64,000 bases of DNA from an uncultured Barnesiella sp. (GCA_944320995.1 CALUJQ010000003.1:62001-126000); one strand, 5' to 3'. Numbered from the stretch's first letter, positions 35,628 to 44,537 are shown. Numbers and translations: made by a program. Notes: generated from the sequence alone by a model not told the origin.

Positions 35628-37541
35628 TTATAGTTTATTTTTATTTGATTTTCCTTTGGGAGCCCGGGGAGGTTTGTTTTCGCTCACGATGCGGGCCGGA
35701 TTCCGCCACGGTGTATTTCCGTACAGTTTTTCCAGCAGGTCTGTGCGGTGCATGCGCCGGAGCGAGGTTTGTATATCGTTCCGTTTTTCGGGTAAATACC
35801 AGAAAAAATATTTGCGTTGGTTCAGTTTCTCCTCAGATTTGCGGGCGGTGAAAACCTTTTCTCCCGTATAAGGGTGTATGCCTGTGTAATAAATTTCGGT
35901 GGAGAGGGTCATCGGGGTAGGTGTGAAATCTTGCACCTGTTCCAATTTGAAGTTCATGTGTTTGGTCAGCGCCGCCAGTTCGGCCATATCCTCTTCGGTA
36001 CAGCCGGGGTGGCTCGATATGAAGTAAGGGATAATCTGTTGGTTGAGATTCCGCTCCCGGTCGATGCGGTCGAAGATGCGTTTAAACTCTTCGAACAGGG
36101 AGAAGGAGGGTTTGCGCATGATGGAGAGTACGCGGTCCGAGGTGTGTTCGGGGGCTACTTTCAGACGACCCGATACGTGGCGGGCAATCAATTCCTCGGT
36201 ATAAGGACGGGTACAGCGGTTTACCGCTTCGTCTTTGTGGCGGTGCAACAGCAGGTCGTAGCGCACGCCGCTGCCGACAAACGATTTTTTTATCCCGGGC
36301 AAGGCATCGACAGCGTGATAGATGTCGAGCAAAGGGGCGTGGTCGGTCCGGAGGTTGGGGCATATCTGAGGGGCGAGGCACGAAGGTCGCTTGCATTTGT
36401 GGCACAACTCTTCTTTCTCGCCGTGCATGCGGTACATATTGGCCGACGGTCCTCCCAAATCGCTCAAATAACCTTTGAAGCCGGGCATCTCGATAATCTG
36501 TTTTACTTCGTTGAGTATCGATGTCTTGGAGCGCGAGGCGATGAATTTGCCTTGATGAGCCGAGATGGTGCAGAAGGCACACCCCCCGAAACAACCGCGG
36601 TGCAGGTTGACCGAAAATTTAATCATCTCGTAGGCCGGTATCGTTTTACCCCGGTATTTGGGGTGAGGCATACGGGTGTAGGGGAGATCGAACGAGGCAT
36701 CTATCTCGGCCTCGGTCATGGGGGGATAGGGGGGATTTACCACGATAACCCGCTCGCCCACGTTTTGCCATAGCCGTTTGGCGTGATATTTGTTCGATTC
36801 CTCTTCGATATGACGGAAGTTCTCGGCCTGTTTGCGTTTGTCCCGGAGGCATTCTTCATGCGAGGCCAGTACAATGTTGTGTTCGTCCTCGACGATGCGG
36901 GGCGTTTCGGCTTGGGGGCGTATGATGGCTGTCTGTGGTATATCGGTGAGCTGGCCTATTGTTTTGCCCTGTTGCAACCGTCGGGCAATCTCTACAATGG
37001 GCCGTTCGCCCATGCCGTAGATGAGCAGGTCGGCCGGGCAGTCGGCCAGAATCCCGGGTAACAGTTTGTCCTGCCAATAGTCGTAGTGGGTGAGCCTGCG
37101 CATGGACGCCTCGATGCCTCCCACGATAACCGGCGTATCGGGGAAGAGTTGTTTGAGAATGCGACTGTACACGATGGTCGGGTAGTCGGGGCGCATGCCA
37201 TGCCGACCGTTGGGAGTATAGGCATCGTCGCTTCTCAGTCGTTTGTTGGCTGTATAGTGGTTGACCATGGAGTCCATGGCTCCGGCCGAGATACCGAAAA
37301 AGAGGCGGGGAGTACCCAGTTTTTTGAAATCGCGCAGGTCGTCCTGCCAGTTAGGTTGGGGTACAATCGCCACCCGTAGCCCCTCGGCTTCGAGGATACG
37401 TCCGATGACGGCCGCTCCGAAAGAGGGGTGATCTACATAGGCGTCGCCCGAAAACAAGATTACATCGACGTAATCCCAGCCCCGCAAATCCAACTCTTTG
37501 CGGGTAGTGGGCAGCCAGTCTTGCAATCGGTATTCTTTCAT
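35628..37541 (-). CDS. ygiQ: YgiQ-family radical SAM protein
   Basis: 637 residues. The radical SAM cluster motif CFGGCAFC gives Cys317, Cys321 and Cys324 (CxxxCxxC). The N-terminal half has DVILFSGDAYVDHPSFG, a B12-binding-like fold typical of the family, and a YgiQ C-terminal region includes FTPTPMTLSTEIYYTGIHPYTGE. The reaction is unknown across the family. Lies 18 nt after uvrB and 10 nt before the peptidase gene, so it is in the middle of a compact operon. Confidence 0.92.
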   Translation of the reverse strand: MKEYRLQDWLPTTRKELDLRGWDYVDVILFSGDAYVDHPSFGAAVIGRILEAEGLRVAIVPQPNWQDDLRDFKKLGTPRLFFGISAGAMDSMVNHYTANKRLRSDDAYTPNGRHGMRPDYPTIVYSRILKQLFPDTPVIVGGIEASMRRLTHYDYWQDKLLPGILADCPADLLIYGMGERPIVEIARRLQQGKTIGQLTDIPQTAIIRPQAETPRIVEDEHNIVLASHEECLRDKRKQAENFRHIEEESNKYHAKRLWQNVGERVIVVNPPYPPMTEAEIDASFDLPYTRMPHPKYRGKTIPAYEMIKFSVNLHRGCFGGCAFCTISAHQGKFIASRSKTSILNEVKQIIEMPGFKGYLSDLGGPSANMYRMHGEKEELCHKCKRPSCLAPQICPNLRTDHAPLLDIYHAVDALPGIKKSFVGSGVRYDLLLHRHKDEAVNRCTRPYTEELIARHVSGRLKVAPEHTSDRVLSIMRKPSFSLFEEFKRIFDRIDRERNLNQQIIPYFISSHPGCTEEDMAELAALTKHMNFKLEQVQDFTPTPMTLSTEIYYTGIHPYTGEKVFTARKSEEKLNQRKYFFWYLPEKRNDIQTSLRRMHRTDLLEKLYGNTPWRNPARIVSENKPPRAPKGKSNKNKL

Positions 37542-37559
37542 ATCTTTACGGGTATAAAT

Positions 37560-39644
37560 CTAAACTTGGTGAGAAGGAGCGGCCGCGGCATTTTGTAACA
37601 AATCTTCCAGTTTGACCAGTTCGTCCCGATATTGGGCCGCTTCGATAAATTCCATTTTCTTGGCTGCCTCGACCATCTGTTTGCGGGTGCGTTCGATTGC
37701 TTTCTGCAACTGTTCTTTCGACATATATTTGACAATCGGGTCGGCAGCCACATCGATATGCTCCCGGTATTCGTCGCTGTATGCCCGTGCGGGTTGAGCC
37801 GGTTGCGGTCTTTTCGCGATTTTGGCCGGTTGCGCTTGTTGAGCCTCGGCATTCGATACGAGGACCGAACTTTTGGCTTTTTGTATCGCTTTGGGGGTGA
37901 TATGGTTCGCTTCGTTGTAGGCCAACTGTTTCTCTCGGCGCCGATTGGTTTCGTCGATGGTCTTTTGCATGCTTTCGGTGATGCGGTCGGCATACATGAT
38001 GACCCGTCCGTTGAGGTTACGGGCTGCTCGTCCCACGGTTTGGGTGAGCGAACGGTGGGATCGGAGGAATCCCTCTTTGTCGGCATCGAGTATGGCCACC
38101 AACGAGACTTCGGGCAAATCGAGCCCTTCACGCAACAGGTTCACCCCGATGAGTACATCGTAAACCCCGGCGCGCAAGTCGTCGAGAATTTTGATGCGGT
38201 CGAGTGTATCGACGTCGGAGTGTATGTAATTGCAGTTGATGTCGAGCCTCATGAGGTAACTGTTCAACTCCTCGGCCATGCGTTTGGTGAGGGTGGTGAC
38301 CAATACCCGCTCGTCGCGTTCGATGCGTTGTTGTATCTCTTCCAAAAGGTCGTCTATCTGGTTGAGGCTGGGACGCACCTCGATTACCGGGTCGAGCAAT
38401 CCGGTAGGGCGGATTACTTGTTCGACCACAATGCCTTCGCTTTTTTCCAATTCGTAATCGGCAGGTGTGGCGCTCACATAGATGATTTGTTTGGCCAAAT
38501 TTTCAAACTCGTCGAATTTCAACGGTCGGTTGTCGATGGCGGCGGGCAACCGGAATCCGTATTCCACCAAATTCATCTTGCGTGAGCGGTCACCGCCGTA
38601 CATCGCCCTTATCTGTGGCACCGTCACATGGCTCTCGTCGATGATGGTGAGGAAATCTTTCGGGAAATAATCGAGCAGGCAGAAAGGCCGTGTGCCGGCT
38701 TCGCGTGCGTCGAAATAGCGCGAATAGTTCTCCACCCCCGAGCAATATCCTATTTCGCGAATCATTTCTACATCGTAGGTCACCCGTTCATAAAGCCGCT
38801 TGGCTTCCAGTTCCTTGCCGATGGATTTGAAAAACTCCACCTGTTTGCCGAGGTCTATTTCTATCTCGCCGATAGCCCTGTCGATTCGCTCTTTGGTGGT
38901 CACAAACAGGTTGGCGGGAAAAATCTTGTAAGCGTCGAACTGTTCCATGGTGCCTCCTGTGGCCGGGTCGATGGTGCGTATCGACTCTATTTCTTCGCCC
39001 CAAAACTCGATGCGGACAATCACATTGTCGTAGGCTAAGTAAATATCTACCGTGTCGCCCTTGACCCTGAAATTCCCTCGGTTCAATTCCACTTCGTTAC
39101 GGGAGTAGAGCGAATCGACAAAGAGCCGCAGCAATCGATTCCGGCCGATATTGTCGCCCACCTTCACCTCGATCACGTTGCTGTGGAAATCCTCGGGGTT
39201 GCCTATCCCGTACAGACACGATACCGACGATACCACAATCACATCTTTGCGACCCGAGAGAAGCGCCGAGGTGGCCGACAGCCGCAACCGGTCTATCTCT
39301 TCGTTGATGGCGAGGTCTTTCTCGATATACGTGTCGGTCGAGGGTATATAAGCCTCGGGTTGGTAGTAATCGTAGTAGGAGACGAAGTATTCCACCGCAT
39401 TCTCGGGGAAGAACCCCTTGAACTCGTTGTACAGTTGGGCCGCCAGTGTCTTGTTGTGGCTCAATATGAGGGTAGGCTTCTGTACCCGCTCAATCACATT
39501 GGCCATCGTGAATGTCTTTCCCGAACCGGTTACCCCCAACAAGGTCTGGTAGGGGATACCGTCGAGTACGCCTCGACTCAGCTCGTCGATAGCTTCGGGC
39601 TGGTCGCCCGTAGGACGGTAGGGTGATATGAGCTTGAAATCCAT
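37560..39644 (-). CDS. uvrB: UvrABC excision nuclease subunit B
   Basis: 694 residues. MDFKLISPYRPTGDQPEAI start, Walker A GVTGSGKT (about 38-45), beta-hairpin region YFVSYYDYYQPEAYIPSTDTYIEKD in family order, helicase motifs, and a C-terminal UVR motif (QYRDELVKLEDLL) that contacts UvrC. UvrB loads at damaged DNA after UvrA and holds the pre-incision complex. A low-complexity Ala/Gln/Pro linker lies near 610-640. It starts 13 nt after the small PspC gene. Confidence 0.97.
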   Translation of the reverse strand: MDFKLISPYRPTGDQPEAIDELSRGVLDGIPYQTLLGVTGSGKTFTMANVIERVQKPTLILSHNKTLAAQLYNEFKGFFPENAVEYFVSYYDYYQPEAYIPSTDTYIEKDLAINEEIDRLRLSATSALLSGRKDVIVVSSVSCLYGIGNPEDFHSNVIEVKVGDNIGRNRLLRLFVDSLYSRNEVELNRGNFRVKGDTVDIYLAYDNVIVRIEFWGEEIESIRTIDPATGGTMEQFDAYKIFPANLFVTTKERIDRAIGEIEIDLGKQVEFFKSIGKELEAKRLYERVTYDVEMIREIGYCSGVENYSRYFDAREAGTRPFCLLDYFPKDFLTIIDESHVTVPQIRAMYGGDRSRKMNLVEYGFRLPAAIDNRPLKFDEFENLAKQIIYVSATPADYELEKSEGIVVEQVIRPTGLLDPVIEVRPSLNQIDDLLEEIQQRIERDERVLVTTLTKRMAEELNSYLMRLDINCNYIHSDVDTLDRIKILDDLRAGVYDVLIGVNLLREGLDLPEVSLVAILDADKEGFLRSHRSLTQTVGRAARNLNGRVIMYADRITESMQKTIDETNRRREKQLAYNEANHITPKAIQKAKSSVLVSNAEAQQAQPAKIAKRPQPAQPARAYSDEYREHIDVAADPIVKYMSKEQLQKAIERTRKQMVEAAKKMEFIEAAQYRDELVKLEDLLQNAAAAPSHQV

Positions 39645-39657
39645 AAAGTACGTTTCG

Positions 39658-39849
39658 TTAAGATTCCGGAATGAGCAAACAGAGAAGCAGATAAATCACG
39701 ATGGGCATACCTATGGCACCGATAGACAGCAACACATAGATGATGCGTACCACAGTGGGGTCCAATCCCAAATATTCGCCGATACCGGCGCATACGCCTC
39801 CTATCTTGCGACCTTCGCGGGGACGGGTGAGTCGTTTAATCGTATTCAT
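39658..39849 (-). CDS. Small PspC-domain membrane protein
   Basis: 63 residues, almost entirely one PspC domain: KRLTRPREGRKIGGVCAGIGEYLG, then LDPTVVRIIYVLLSI and a hydrophobic end (IVIYLLLCLLIPES). The family is linked to envelope stress (phage-shock-like) responses, but short single-domain members are not well understood. First gene of the minus-strand operon running to fetB. Confidence 0.88.
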   Translation of the reverse strand: MNTIKRLTRPREGRKIGGVCAGIGEYLGLDPTVVRIIYVLLSIGAIGMPIVIYLLLCLLIPES

Positions 39850-39880
39850 CTTTTTCTATATATCTCGCATTTATCCAATG

Positions 39881-39912
39881 CAAAGATAGTGCAAATCGCC
39901 AGCAAAAACAAG
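39881..39912 (-). promoter_or_regulatory. Promoter of the pspC-uvrB-ygiQ-peptidase-fetAB operon
   Basis: On the minus strand CTTG (39909-39912), 20 nt, TATCTTTG (39881-39888). The CACTATCTTTGCAT around the -7 box is identical to that of the repeat at the right end of the window. A second partial copy, GCACTATCTTG, lies just upstream. Confidence 0.7.
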
Positions 39913-40081
39913 ATAGTGCGCTTCGGAAAGATTCCGGGACAGCCGGTTGCTCCCTTTTCTTTTTGCCGGGGATAAATGCTTATTGGTCGATATAAATATT
40001 GCTATGGGCGGTAAATAGGGCTATTTTGTCTCGTCATCGTTAAAATTCTCTTATTTGTTTTCTATATTCGTGCGAAATCTC

Positions 40082-40089
40082 TAACTTTG
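40082..40089 (+). promoter_or_regulatory. -7 box of bamD-rpoZ
   Basis: TAACTTTG, ending 10 nt before the first ATG of bamD. A TTTG at 40054-40057 is the nearest -33, with a 24-nt spacer that is longer than usual. Start near 40095 would leave almost no leader for the first ATG. Confidence 0.55.
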
Positions 40090-40099
40090 CAAACTGATA

Positions 40100-40912
40100 A
40101 TGAAACGAATGATGCGAAAAATAATCTGTTCAATAATTTGTGCTTTGCTCCTTGTGTCGTGCGGCGAATATAATAAGATACTGAAAAGTACTGATTATGA
40201 GCTGAAATATGATTATGCCAAGAAGGCTTTCGAGCGTAAAAAATATATGCAGGCCGCAACGTTGCTCGAAGAGTTGGTCGCTATCTTCAAGGGTACGGAC
40301 CGGGCCGAAGAGTCGCTCTATCTGTTGGCCCGCAGCTATTATCTGAACAAAGACTACATTACCTCGGGCGAATATTTCCAAGCCTACTATAAGAATTATC
40401 CCAAAGGTGAATATGCCGAATTGGCCCGTTTTTATAGCGGATACGGCTATTATTTGGACTCCCCCGAGGCCAAGCTCGATCAAAGCGGGACCTATAAAGC
40501 CATCGATGAAATGCAACGTTTCCTCGACTATTTCCCCAACAGCGAGCGGGCCCAGCAGGCACAGGATATTATTTTTGAACTGCAAGACAAGTTGGTTTAT
40601 AAGGAGTTGCTCAATGCGCAGTTATATTACAACTTGGGTAATTATATGGGAAATAATTACCAATCGGCCATAATTACTGCACAAAATGCTTTGAAGGAGT
40701 ATCCTTATACCCGTTACAAGGAAACGTTGTCCATGCTTATCTTGAAATCGAAGTATCAAGAAGCTGTACAGAGTATCGAAGAGCGGAAGCCCGAACGATT
40801 CCGCGATGTCATCGACGAATATTATTCGTTTATCAATGACTATCCGACAGGTGAAAATACAAAAGAGGCCCAAAATATTTTTAAGGTGGCCAATAAATAC
40901 GTAAAAGATTAA
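40100..40912 (+). CDS. bamD: Outer-membrane assembly lipoprotein BamD
   Basis: 270 residues. Lipoprotein signal (CALLLVSC) then TPR units including YDYAKKAFERKKYMQAATLLEELVAIFKGTDRAEES and YFQAYYKNYPKGEYAELARFYSGYGYY in family order. BamD is the essential lipoprotein partner of BamA in outer-membrane protein assembly. In-frame ATGs at 40109 and 40112 are also possible and fit the predicted transcript start better, removing three or four residues before the signal. It is followed at 11 nt by rpoZ. Confidence 0.9.
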   Translation: MKRMMRKIICSIICALLLVSCGEYNKILKSTDYELKYDYAKKAFERKKYMQAATLLEELVAIFKGTDRAEESLYLLARSYYLNKDYITSGEYFQAYYKNYPKGEYAELARFYSGYGYYLDSPEAKLDQSGTYKAIDEMQRFLDYFPNSERAQQAQDIIFELQDKLVYKELLNAQLYYNLGNYMGNNYQSAIITAQNALKEYPYTRYKETLSMLILKSKYQEAVQSIEERKPERFRDVIDEYYSFINDYPTGENTKEAQNIFKVANKYVKD

Positions 40913-40923
40913 TCTTTAAAATA

Positions 40924-41259
40924 ATGGATTACAAGAAATCAAATGCACCGACAAACACCGTAACACGCGATATGGTGGCTTTGTCTTCCGAAACCGGAAA
41001 CATTTATGAAACGGTTTGTATTATTGCTAAGCGGGCTAATCAAATTGCCGTGGAAATGAAATCGGACCTTGAAAAGAAACTGCAAGAATTCGCCTCTTGC
41101 AATGACAATTTGGAGGAGGTCTTCGAAAACCGCGAGCAAATAGAGATTTCGCGCTATTACGAGAAATTGCCGAAACCGGTCCTTATCGCCACGCAAGAAT
41201 ATATAGAAGGGAAAGTTTATTATAAAAATCCCGAAAAGGAAAAATCGGCTATTGAATAA
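40924..41259 (+). CDS. rpoZ: RNA polymerase omega subunit, Bacteroidetes type
   Basis: 111 residues: NTVTRDMVALSSETGNIYETVCIIAKRANQIA is the omega core in its Bacteroidetes form. The C-terminal part (ISRYYEKLPKPVLIATQEYIEGKVYY) is specific to this phylum. Omega helps assemble and stabilise the beta-prime subunit. It shares the bamD operon, a conserved arrangement in Bacteroidetes. Confidence 0.9.
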   Translation: MDYKKSNAPTNTVTRDMVALSSETGNIYETVCIIAKRANQIAVEMKSDLEKKLQEFASCNDNLEEVFENREQIEISRYYEKLPKPVLIATQEYIEGKVYYKNPEKEKSAIE

Positions 41260-41276
41260 CAGCCTGTTGGATTTAA

Positions 41277-41324
41277 CTGCAAGCCGCACTATTCTAATTT
41301 GGTAGTGCGGCTTGCAGATTTTTC
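41277..41324 (+). terminator. Terminator of bamD-rpoZ
   Basis: 15-bp perfect stem CTGCAAGCCGCACTA / TAGTGCGGCTTGCAG (41277-41291 / 41303-41317) followed by ATTTTTC. Confidence 0.92.
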
Positions 41325-41400
41325 TTGTTCTGCCGGTCGCGGCAGGTGTATGGGTAGTTTGTTACCGAAAAAAATAAAGATACCATTAGTTCATTAAAAT

Positions 41401-42327
41401 ATGATTAATAGAATATTAATCCGTTCCAAGGTCATTCAAATAGCCTATTCGTATTTCTTGACGAAGGACAAGAGTGTTATGGAGGCCGAAAAAGAATTGT
41501 TTTTCAGTTTCGAGAAATCATACGAGTTGTATCACCTGCTGTTGACCTTAATGGTTGAGTTGACCGATACGCAGGCGGCCAGAGTAGAAGCGGCCCGTAT
41601 GAAGTTCTTGGCCACTCCCGAGGAGAAAAATCCCAACATGCGTTTCGTAAACAACCGGTTTATCGAGCAATTGAGAAACTGCGACGATTATAAGGATTAT
41701 CACGAGAAAAAACCTGTCACGTGGACCAACGACCCGGAATTCCTGCGCGACTTCTCGGAACGCATTGTCAAAAGCGATTTGTATAAAGAGTACATGTCTT
41801 CTCCCGATGATTCGTATGAGAACGATTGCGAGTTTTGGAAAAAGGCTCTTAAATCGTTGATTTGTACCGATGAAGAGTTGTTGGACTTGTTGGAGCAGAA
41901 GTCGCTGTATTGGAATGACGACTTGGAGATAATAGCCACATTCGTCTTGAAGACCATAAAGCAGTTTAGCGAAATAAACGGCACGTCGCAATCGCTGTTG
42001 CCTATGTTTAAGGACGACGATGATGCCCAATTTGCCAAAGAGCTCTTCCGCAATACCTTGCTTCATGGAGACGAGTACCGCAATTATATCGAGAATTTTA
42101 TTCGCAACTGGGAGATCGAGCGAGTCGCCTTTATGGATATTGTCATCATGATGGTCGCATTGAGCGAGTTCCATAGTTTCCCGTCGATTCCCACACGCGT
42201 CACACTGAACGAATATATCGAATTGGCCAAGTCGTATAGTACCATAAAGAGCGGTCAATTTGTAAACGGCGTGTTGAATGCAATCGCCGATAATCTTAAA
42301 AAAGAGGGAACGCTAACAAAAGAATAA
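41401..42327 (+). CDS. nusB: Transcription antitermination factor NusB (extended form)
   Basis: 308 residues, about twice E. coli NusB, which is normal for Bacteroidetes. It opens MINRILIRSKVIQIAYSYFL and has the NusB helical core at the C-terminus: IENFIRNWEIERVAFMDIVIMMVALSEF and IPTRVTLNEYIELAKSYSTIKSGQFVNGVLNAI in family order. NusB with NusE binds boxA RNA and supports rRNA antitermination. The N-terminal half is a phylum-specific extension of unknown role. Followed by yajC. Confidence 0.9.
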   Translation: MINRILIRSKVIQIAYSYFLTKDKSVMEAEKELFFSFEKSYELYHLLLTLMVELTDTQAARVEAARMKFLATPEEKNPNMRFVNNRFIEQLRNCDDYKDYHEKKPVTWTNDPEFLRDFSERIVKSDLYKEYMSSPDDSYENDCEFWKKALKSLICTDEELLDLLEQKSLYWNDDLEIIATFVLKTIKQFSEINGTSQSLLPMFKDDDDAQFAKELFRNTLLHGDEYRNYIENFIRNWEIERVAFMDIVIMMVALSEFHSFPSIPTRVTLNEYIELAKSYSTIKSGQFVNGVLNAIADNLKKEGTLTKE

Positions 42328-42338
42328 CAAATTTGTTA

Positions 42339-42346
42339 TATATTTG
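42339..42346 (+). promoter_or_regulatory. Candidate -7 box for yajC
   Basis: TATATTTG, 49 nt before the yajC ATG. No matching -33 element is evident, so yajC may instead be read from the nusB promoter. Confidence 0.35.
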
Positions 42347-42394
42347 TGAACCGAAATTTTTTCGGGTGAGATATAAATTTTTAAAAGCTAAATT

Positions 42395-42724
42395 ATGACA
42401 GCATTATCAATTCTTTTACAAGCATCGGCTGCCGGTAACGGAATGTCCAGCATTCTGATGATGGTCGCTTTGATTGCTATCTTTTATTTCTTTATGATTC
42501 GTCCTCAGACGAAACGCCAAAAAGAGATTCGCAAATTCCGCGAAGCCCTTACTGTCGGCGATAAAGTTGTTACGGCCGGTGGATTGTTCGGGAAAATAAA
42601 AGAGGTAAAATCCGATTCTTTTATTATCGAAATAGCCGAGAATACCCGCGTGCGTATTGCTAAGGATTCGGTTTATCCGTCGGCTGCAGATGCCAAGGAA
42701 AACGGGACCGATCAGGCGAAGTAA
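42395..42724 (+). CDS. yajC: Preprotein translocase accessory subunit YajC
   Basis: 109 residues: one TM segment (ILMMVALIAIFYFFMI), then RPQTKRQKEIRKFREALTVGDKVVTAGGLFGKI, the YajC signature read in order, and a small SH3-like domain. YajC associates with SecDF in the Sec translocase. Sits between nusB and the YbbR-domain gene. Confidence 0.95.
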   Translation: MTALSILLQASAAGNGMSSILMMVALIAIFYFFMIRPQTKRQKEIRKFREALTVGDKVVTAGGLFGKIKEVKSDSFIIEIAENTRVRIAKDSVYPSAADAKENGTDQAK

Positions 42725-42760
42725 TCGGGCTTTTCGGGCAACTCCTTCGTGGAGAAATAA

Positions 42761-42817
42761 AAAGATAAAGTTTTTTATCGGCAGAGGCTATGCGTCCCGA
42801 TAAAAAACTTTATCTTT
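42761..42817. repeat. 21-bp perfect hairpin containing a promoter -7 box
   Basis: Arm AAAGATAAAGTTTTTTATCG plus G (42761-42781) pairs perfectly with 42797-42817 across a 15-nt loop. The right arm ends in TATCTTT, which with the next G (42811-42818) forms TATCTTTG, a consensus -7 box, 29 nt before the YbbR-domain ATG. It probably terminates yajC transcription and may influence the next promoter. Confidence 0.85.
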
Positions 42818-42846
42818 GTTGTATATAGTCGTTGCACATATATTAT

Positions 42847-43911
42847 ATGAAGAGGAATATTTCGGAGCGCATAGCCGTAAAATTTAAGTCGATAGTTCAT
42901 AAGATAGGAACGGTATTCCGTCAAGAACGTACCCGGGAACTGTTTACATTCTTGGGGTTTGTCCTGCTCTCTTTGATATTTTGGTTCATGCAGGGCCTGA
43001 ACGATGAGGTCGAAAACTCTTTTGAAATACCGGTAGAGTTGCAAGACCTTCCCGAGAAGACAACCCTTATCAACGATTTGCCAACACATATCGAGGTGAG
43101 GATACGCGATAAAGGGCCTGTGATGTTGGGCTATGCGATAGAGGGCCTGTCTCCGTTGCAAATCAATTTTAAGGAATATGACAAGGGGCACAATTCTTTC
43201 CTGCTCTCTCCCTCCCAACTCGAAACGATCCTGCGGAAGTCTTTACGGGCCACGACGGCGGTTGTCTCGATTAACCCCGATACGATAAGAGTCTTGTATA
43301 CGCACAATGCCGGTAAGCGAGTCAAACTGGTAGTGAAGGGTACGGCCACGACTACTCCCCAATGTGTGTTGAGCGGCGATATGACAGCCGACATCGATTC
43401 GGTCATGGTGTATGGCGATTTGGCCTCCTTGAAACATTTGAAAGAGGTATATACGACAGACTTTGAAGCTAAGCGGTTGAACGACACCCTTCGTACGGTT
43501 GTTCGGATTGCAAAGCTCCCCAACCTCCGCATCGTTCCCGAGCAAGTGACGGTAACGATACCGGTGGAGGAAATGACCTCCAAGACTCTCTCTATCCCCA
43601 TTGTACCCCAGAATGTGCCGCAAGGGTGGTCTCTTTTGACATTCCCTTCGTCGGTTCAATTGTCTTGTATGATGCCGTTCAGTAAATTTACGGCAGTTAG
43701 CGAAGAATCTTTTCTGTTGGGGGTCGATTTTGCCGAGTTATCGAGTCACCCCTCTTCCAATAAATTGAGTGTGAAGATATTGAATTCGCCCGAATTCGTT
43801 CGGAATATCTCTTTGTCGCAAGATAGCGTCGATTATATTTTGGAGCAGAAACGGTTGCCATTTACGTCACACTCCGATTCCGTAGTTGTTTCGATACCCG
43901 ATACGATATGA
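42847..43911 (+). CDS. YbbR-like domain protein (CdaR-related)
   Basis: 354 residues. Short cytoplasmic N-terminus, one TM segment (LFTFLGFVLLSLIFWFM, about 31-47), then an extracytoplasmic region of YbbR repeats (NSFEIPVELQDLP, IEVRIRDKGPVMLGYAI, VKLVVKGTATTTP, SIPIVPQNVPQGWSL). In Firmicutes the related CdaR controls the diadenylate cyclase CdaA; the role in Bacteroidetes is not established. The start at 42847 was chosen over an in-frame ATG at 42832. Its stop overlaps the coaE start (ATGA). Confidence 0.82.
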   Translation: MKRNISERIAVKFKSIVHKIGTVFRQERTRELFTFLGFVLLSLIFWFMQGLNDEVENSFEIPVELQDLPEKTTLINDLPTHIEVRIRDKGPVMLGYAIEGLSPLQINFKEYDKGHNSFLLSPSQLETILRKSLRATTAVVSINPDTIRVLYTHNAGKRVKLVVKGTATTTPQCVLSGDMTADIDSVMVYGDLASLKHLKEVYTTDFEAKRLNDTLRTVVRIAKLPNLRIVPEQVTVTIPVEEMTSKTLSIPIVPQNVPQGWSLLTFPSSVQLSCMMPFSKFTAVSEESFLLGVDFAELSSHPSSNKLSVKILNSPEFVRNISLSQDSVDYILEQKRLPFTSHSDSVVVSIPDTI

Positions 43912-44486
43912 AGCGAATAGGTATTACGGGCGGTATAGGAAGCGGCAAATCGGTCGTCTCGCAACTGTTGCGTGTGATGGGGTATTCCGTGTACGATACC
44001 GATTCGGAGGCCAAGAGGTTAATGGCTTCTTTACCGGCACTCAAACATCAAATTGCCGAGGCTTTCGGCCCCGATATTTATGATAACGATGGCATGCTGA
44101 ACCGAGCCTTGTTGGCTTCGCGCGTATTCGGCCGTGCCGATCGTATGGCTTTGCTCGATTCGATGGTTCACCCCGCAGTGCGGCAAGACTTCCTGCGTTG
44201 GGTTCAATCGTTGGAAGGTACAATCTGTTTTGTAGAGTCGGCCATTCTGTATGAATCGCACTTCGACGAGCTGGTCGATGAAGTTTGGCTGATCACCGCT
44301 CCCGAGTCGTTGCGCATCGAGCGGGTACAGCAGCGTAGCGGTTTGTCCGAGGAGGAGATAAAAAAACGCATGGCTTCGCAGATGCCCGAAGCAGAGAAAC
44401 AACGCCGGGGAAACTATATCATTCGGAACGATGGCGACACATCGGTAATTCAAGCGATTTTATCGCTTTTGAAGCGGTTGGATTAA
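43908..44486 (+). CDS. coaE: Dephospho-CoA kinase
   Basis: 192 residues with P-loop GGIGSGKS (8-15) and the CoaE stretches YDTDSEAKRLM, LLDSMVHPAVRQDFLRW and VESAILYES. It phosphorylates the ribose 3'-hydroxyl of dephospho-CoA, the last step of CoA synthesis. Overlaps the YbbR gene by four bases, so the two are translationally coupled. Confidence 0.95.
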   Translation: MKRIGITGGIGSGKSVVSQLLRVMGYSVYDTDSEAKRLMASLPALKHQIAEAFGPDIYDNDGMLNRALLASRVFGRADRMALLDSMVHPAVRQDFLRWVQSLEGTICFVESAILYESHFDELVDEVWLITAPESLRIERVQQRSGLSEEEIKKRMASQMPEAEKQRRGNYIIRNDGDTSVIQAILSLLKRLD

Positions 44487-44529
44487 GAAATTTTTCTTGC
44501 GATAGAGCCGTTAAACCAGACAAGAGTAT

Positions 44530-44537
44530 TATTTTTG
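44530..44537 (+). promoter_or_regulatory. Candidate -7 box for the DUF5606 gene
   Basis: TATTTTTG, 46 nt before the ATG; no convincing -33 partner. Confidence 0.4.

Noticed and set aside
40062..40259. 65-codon minus-strand frame overlapping the bamD start
   Set aside because: Overlaps the bamD promoter and signal peptide; no features of a real protein.
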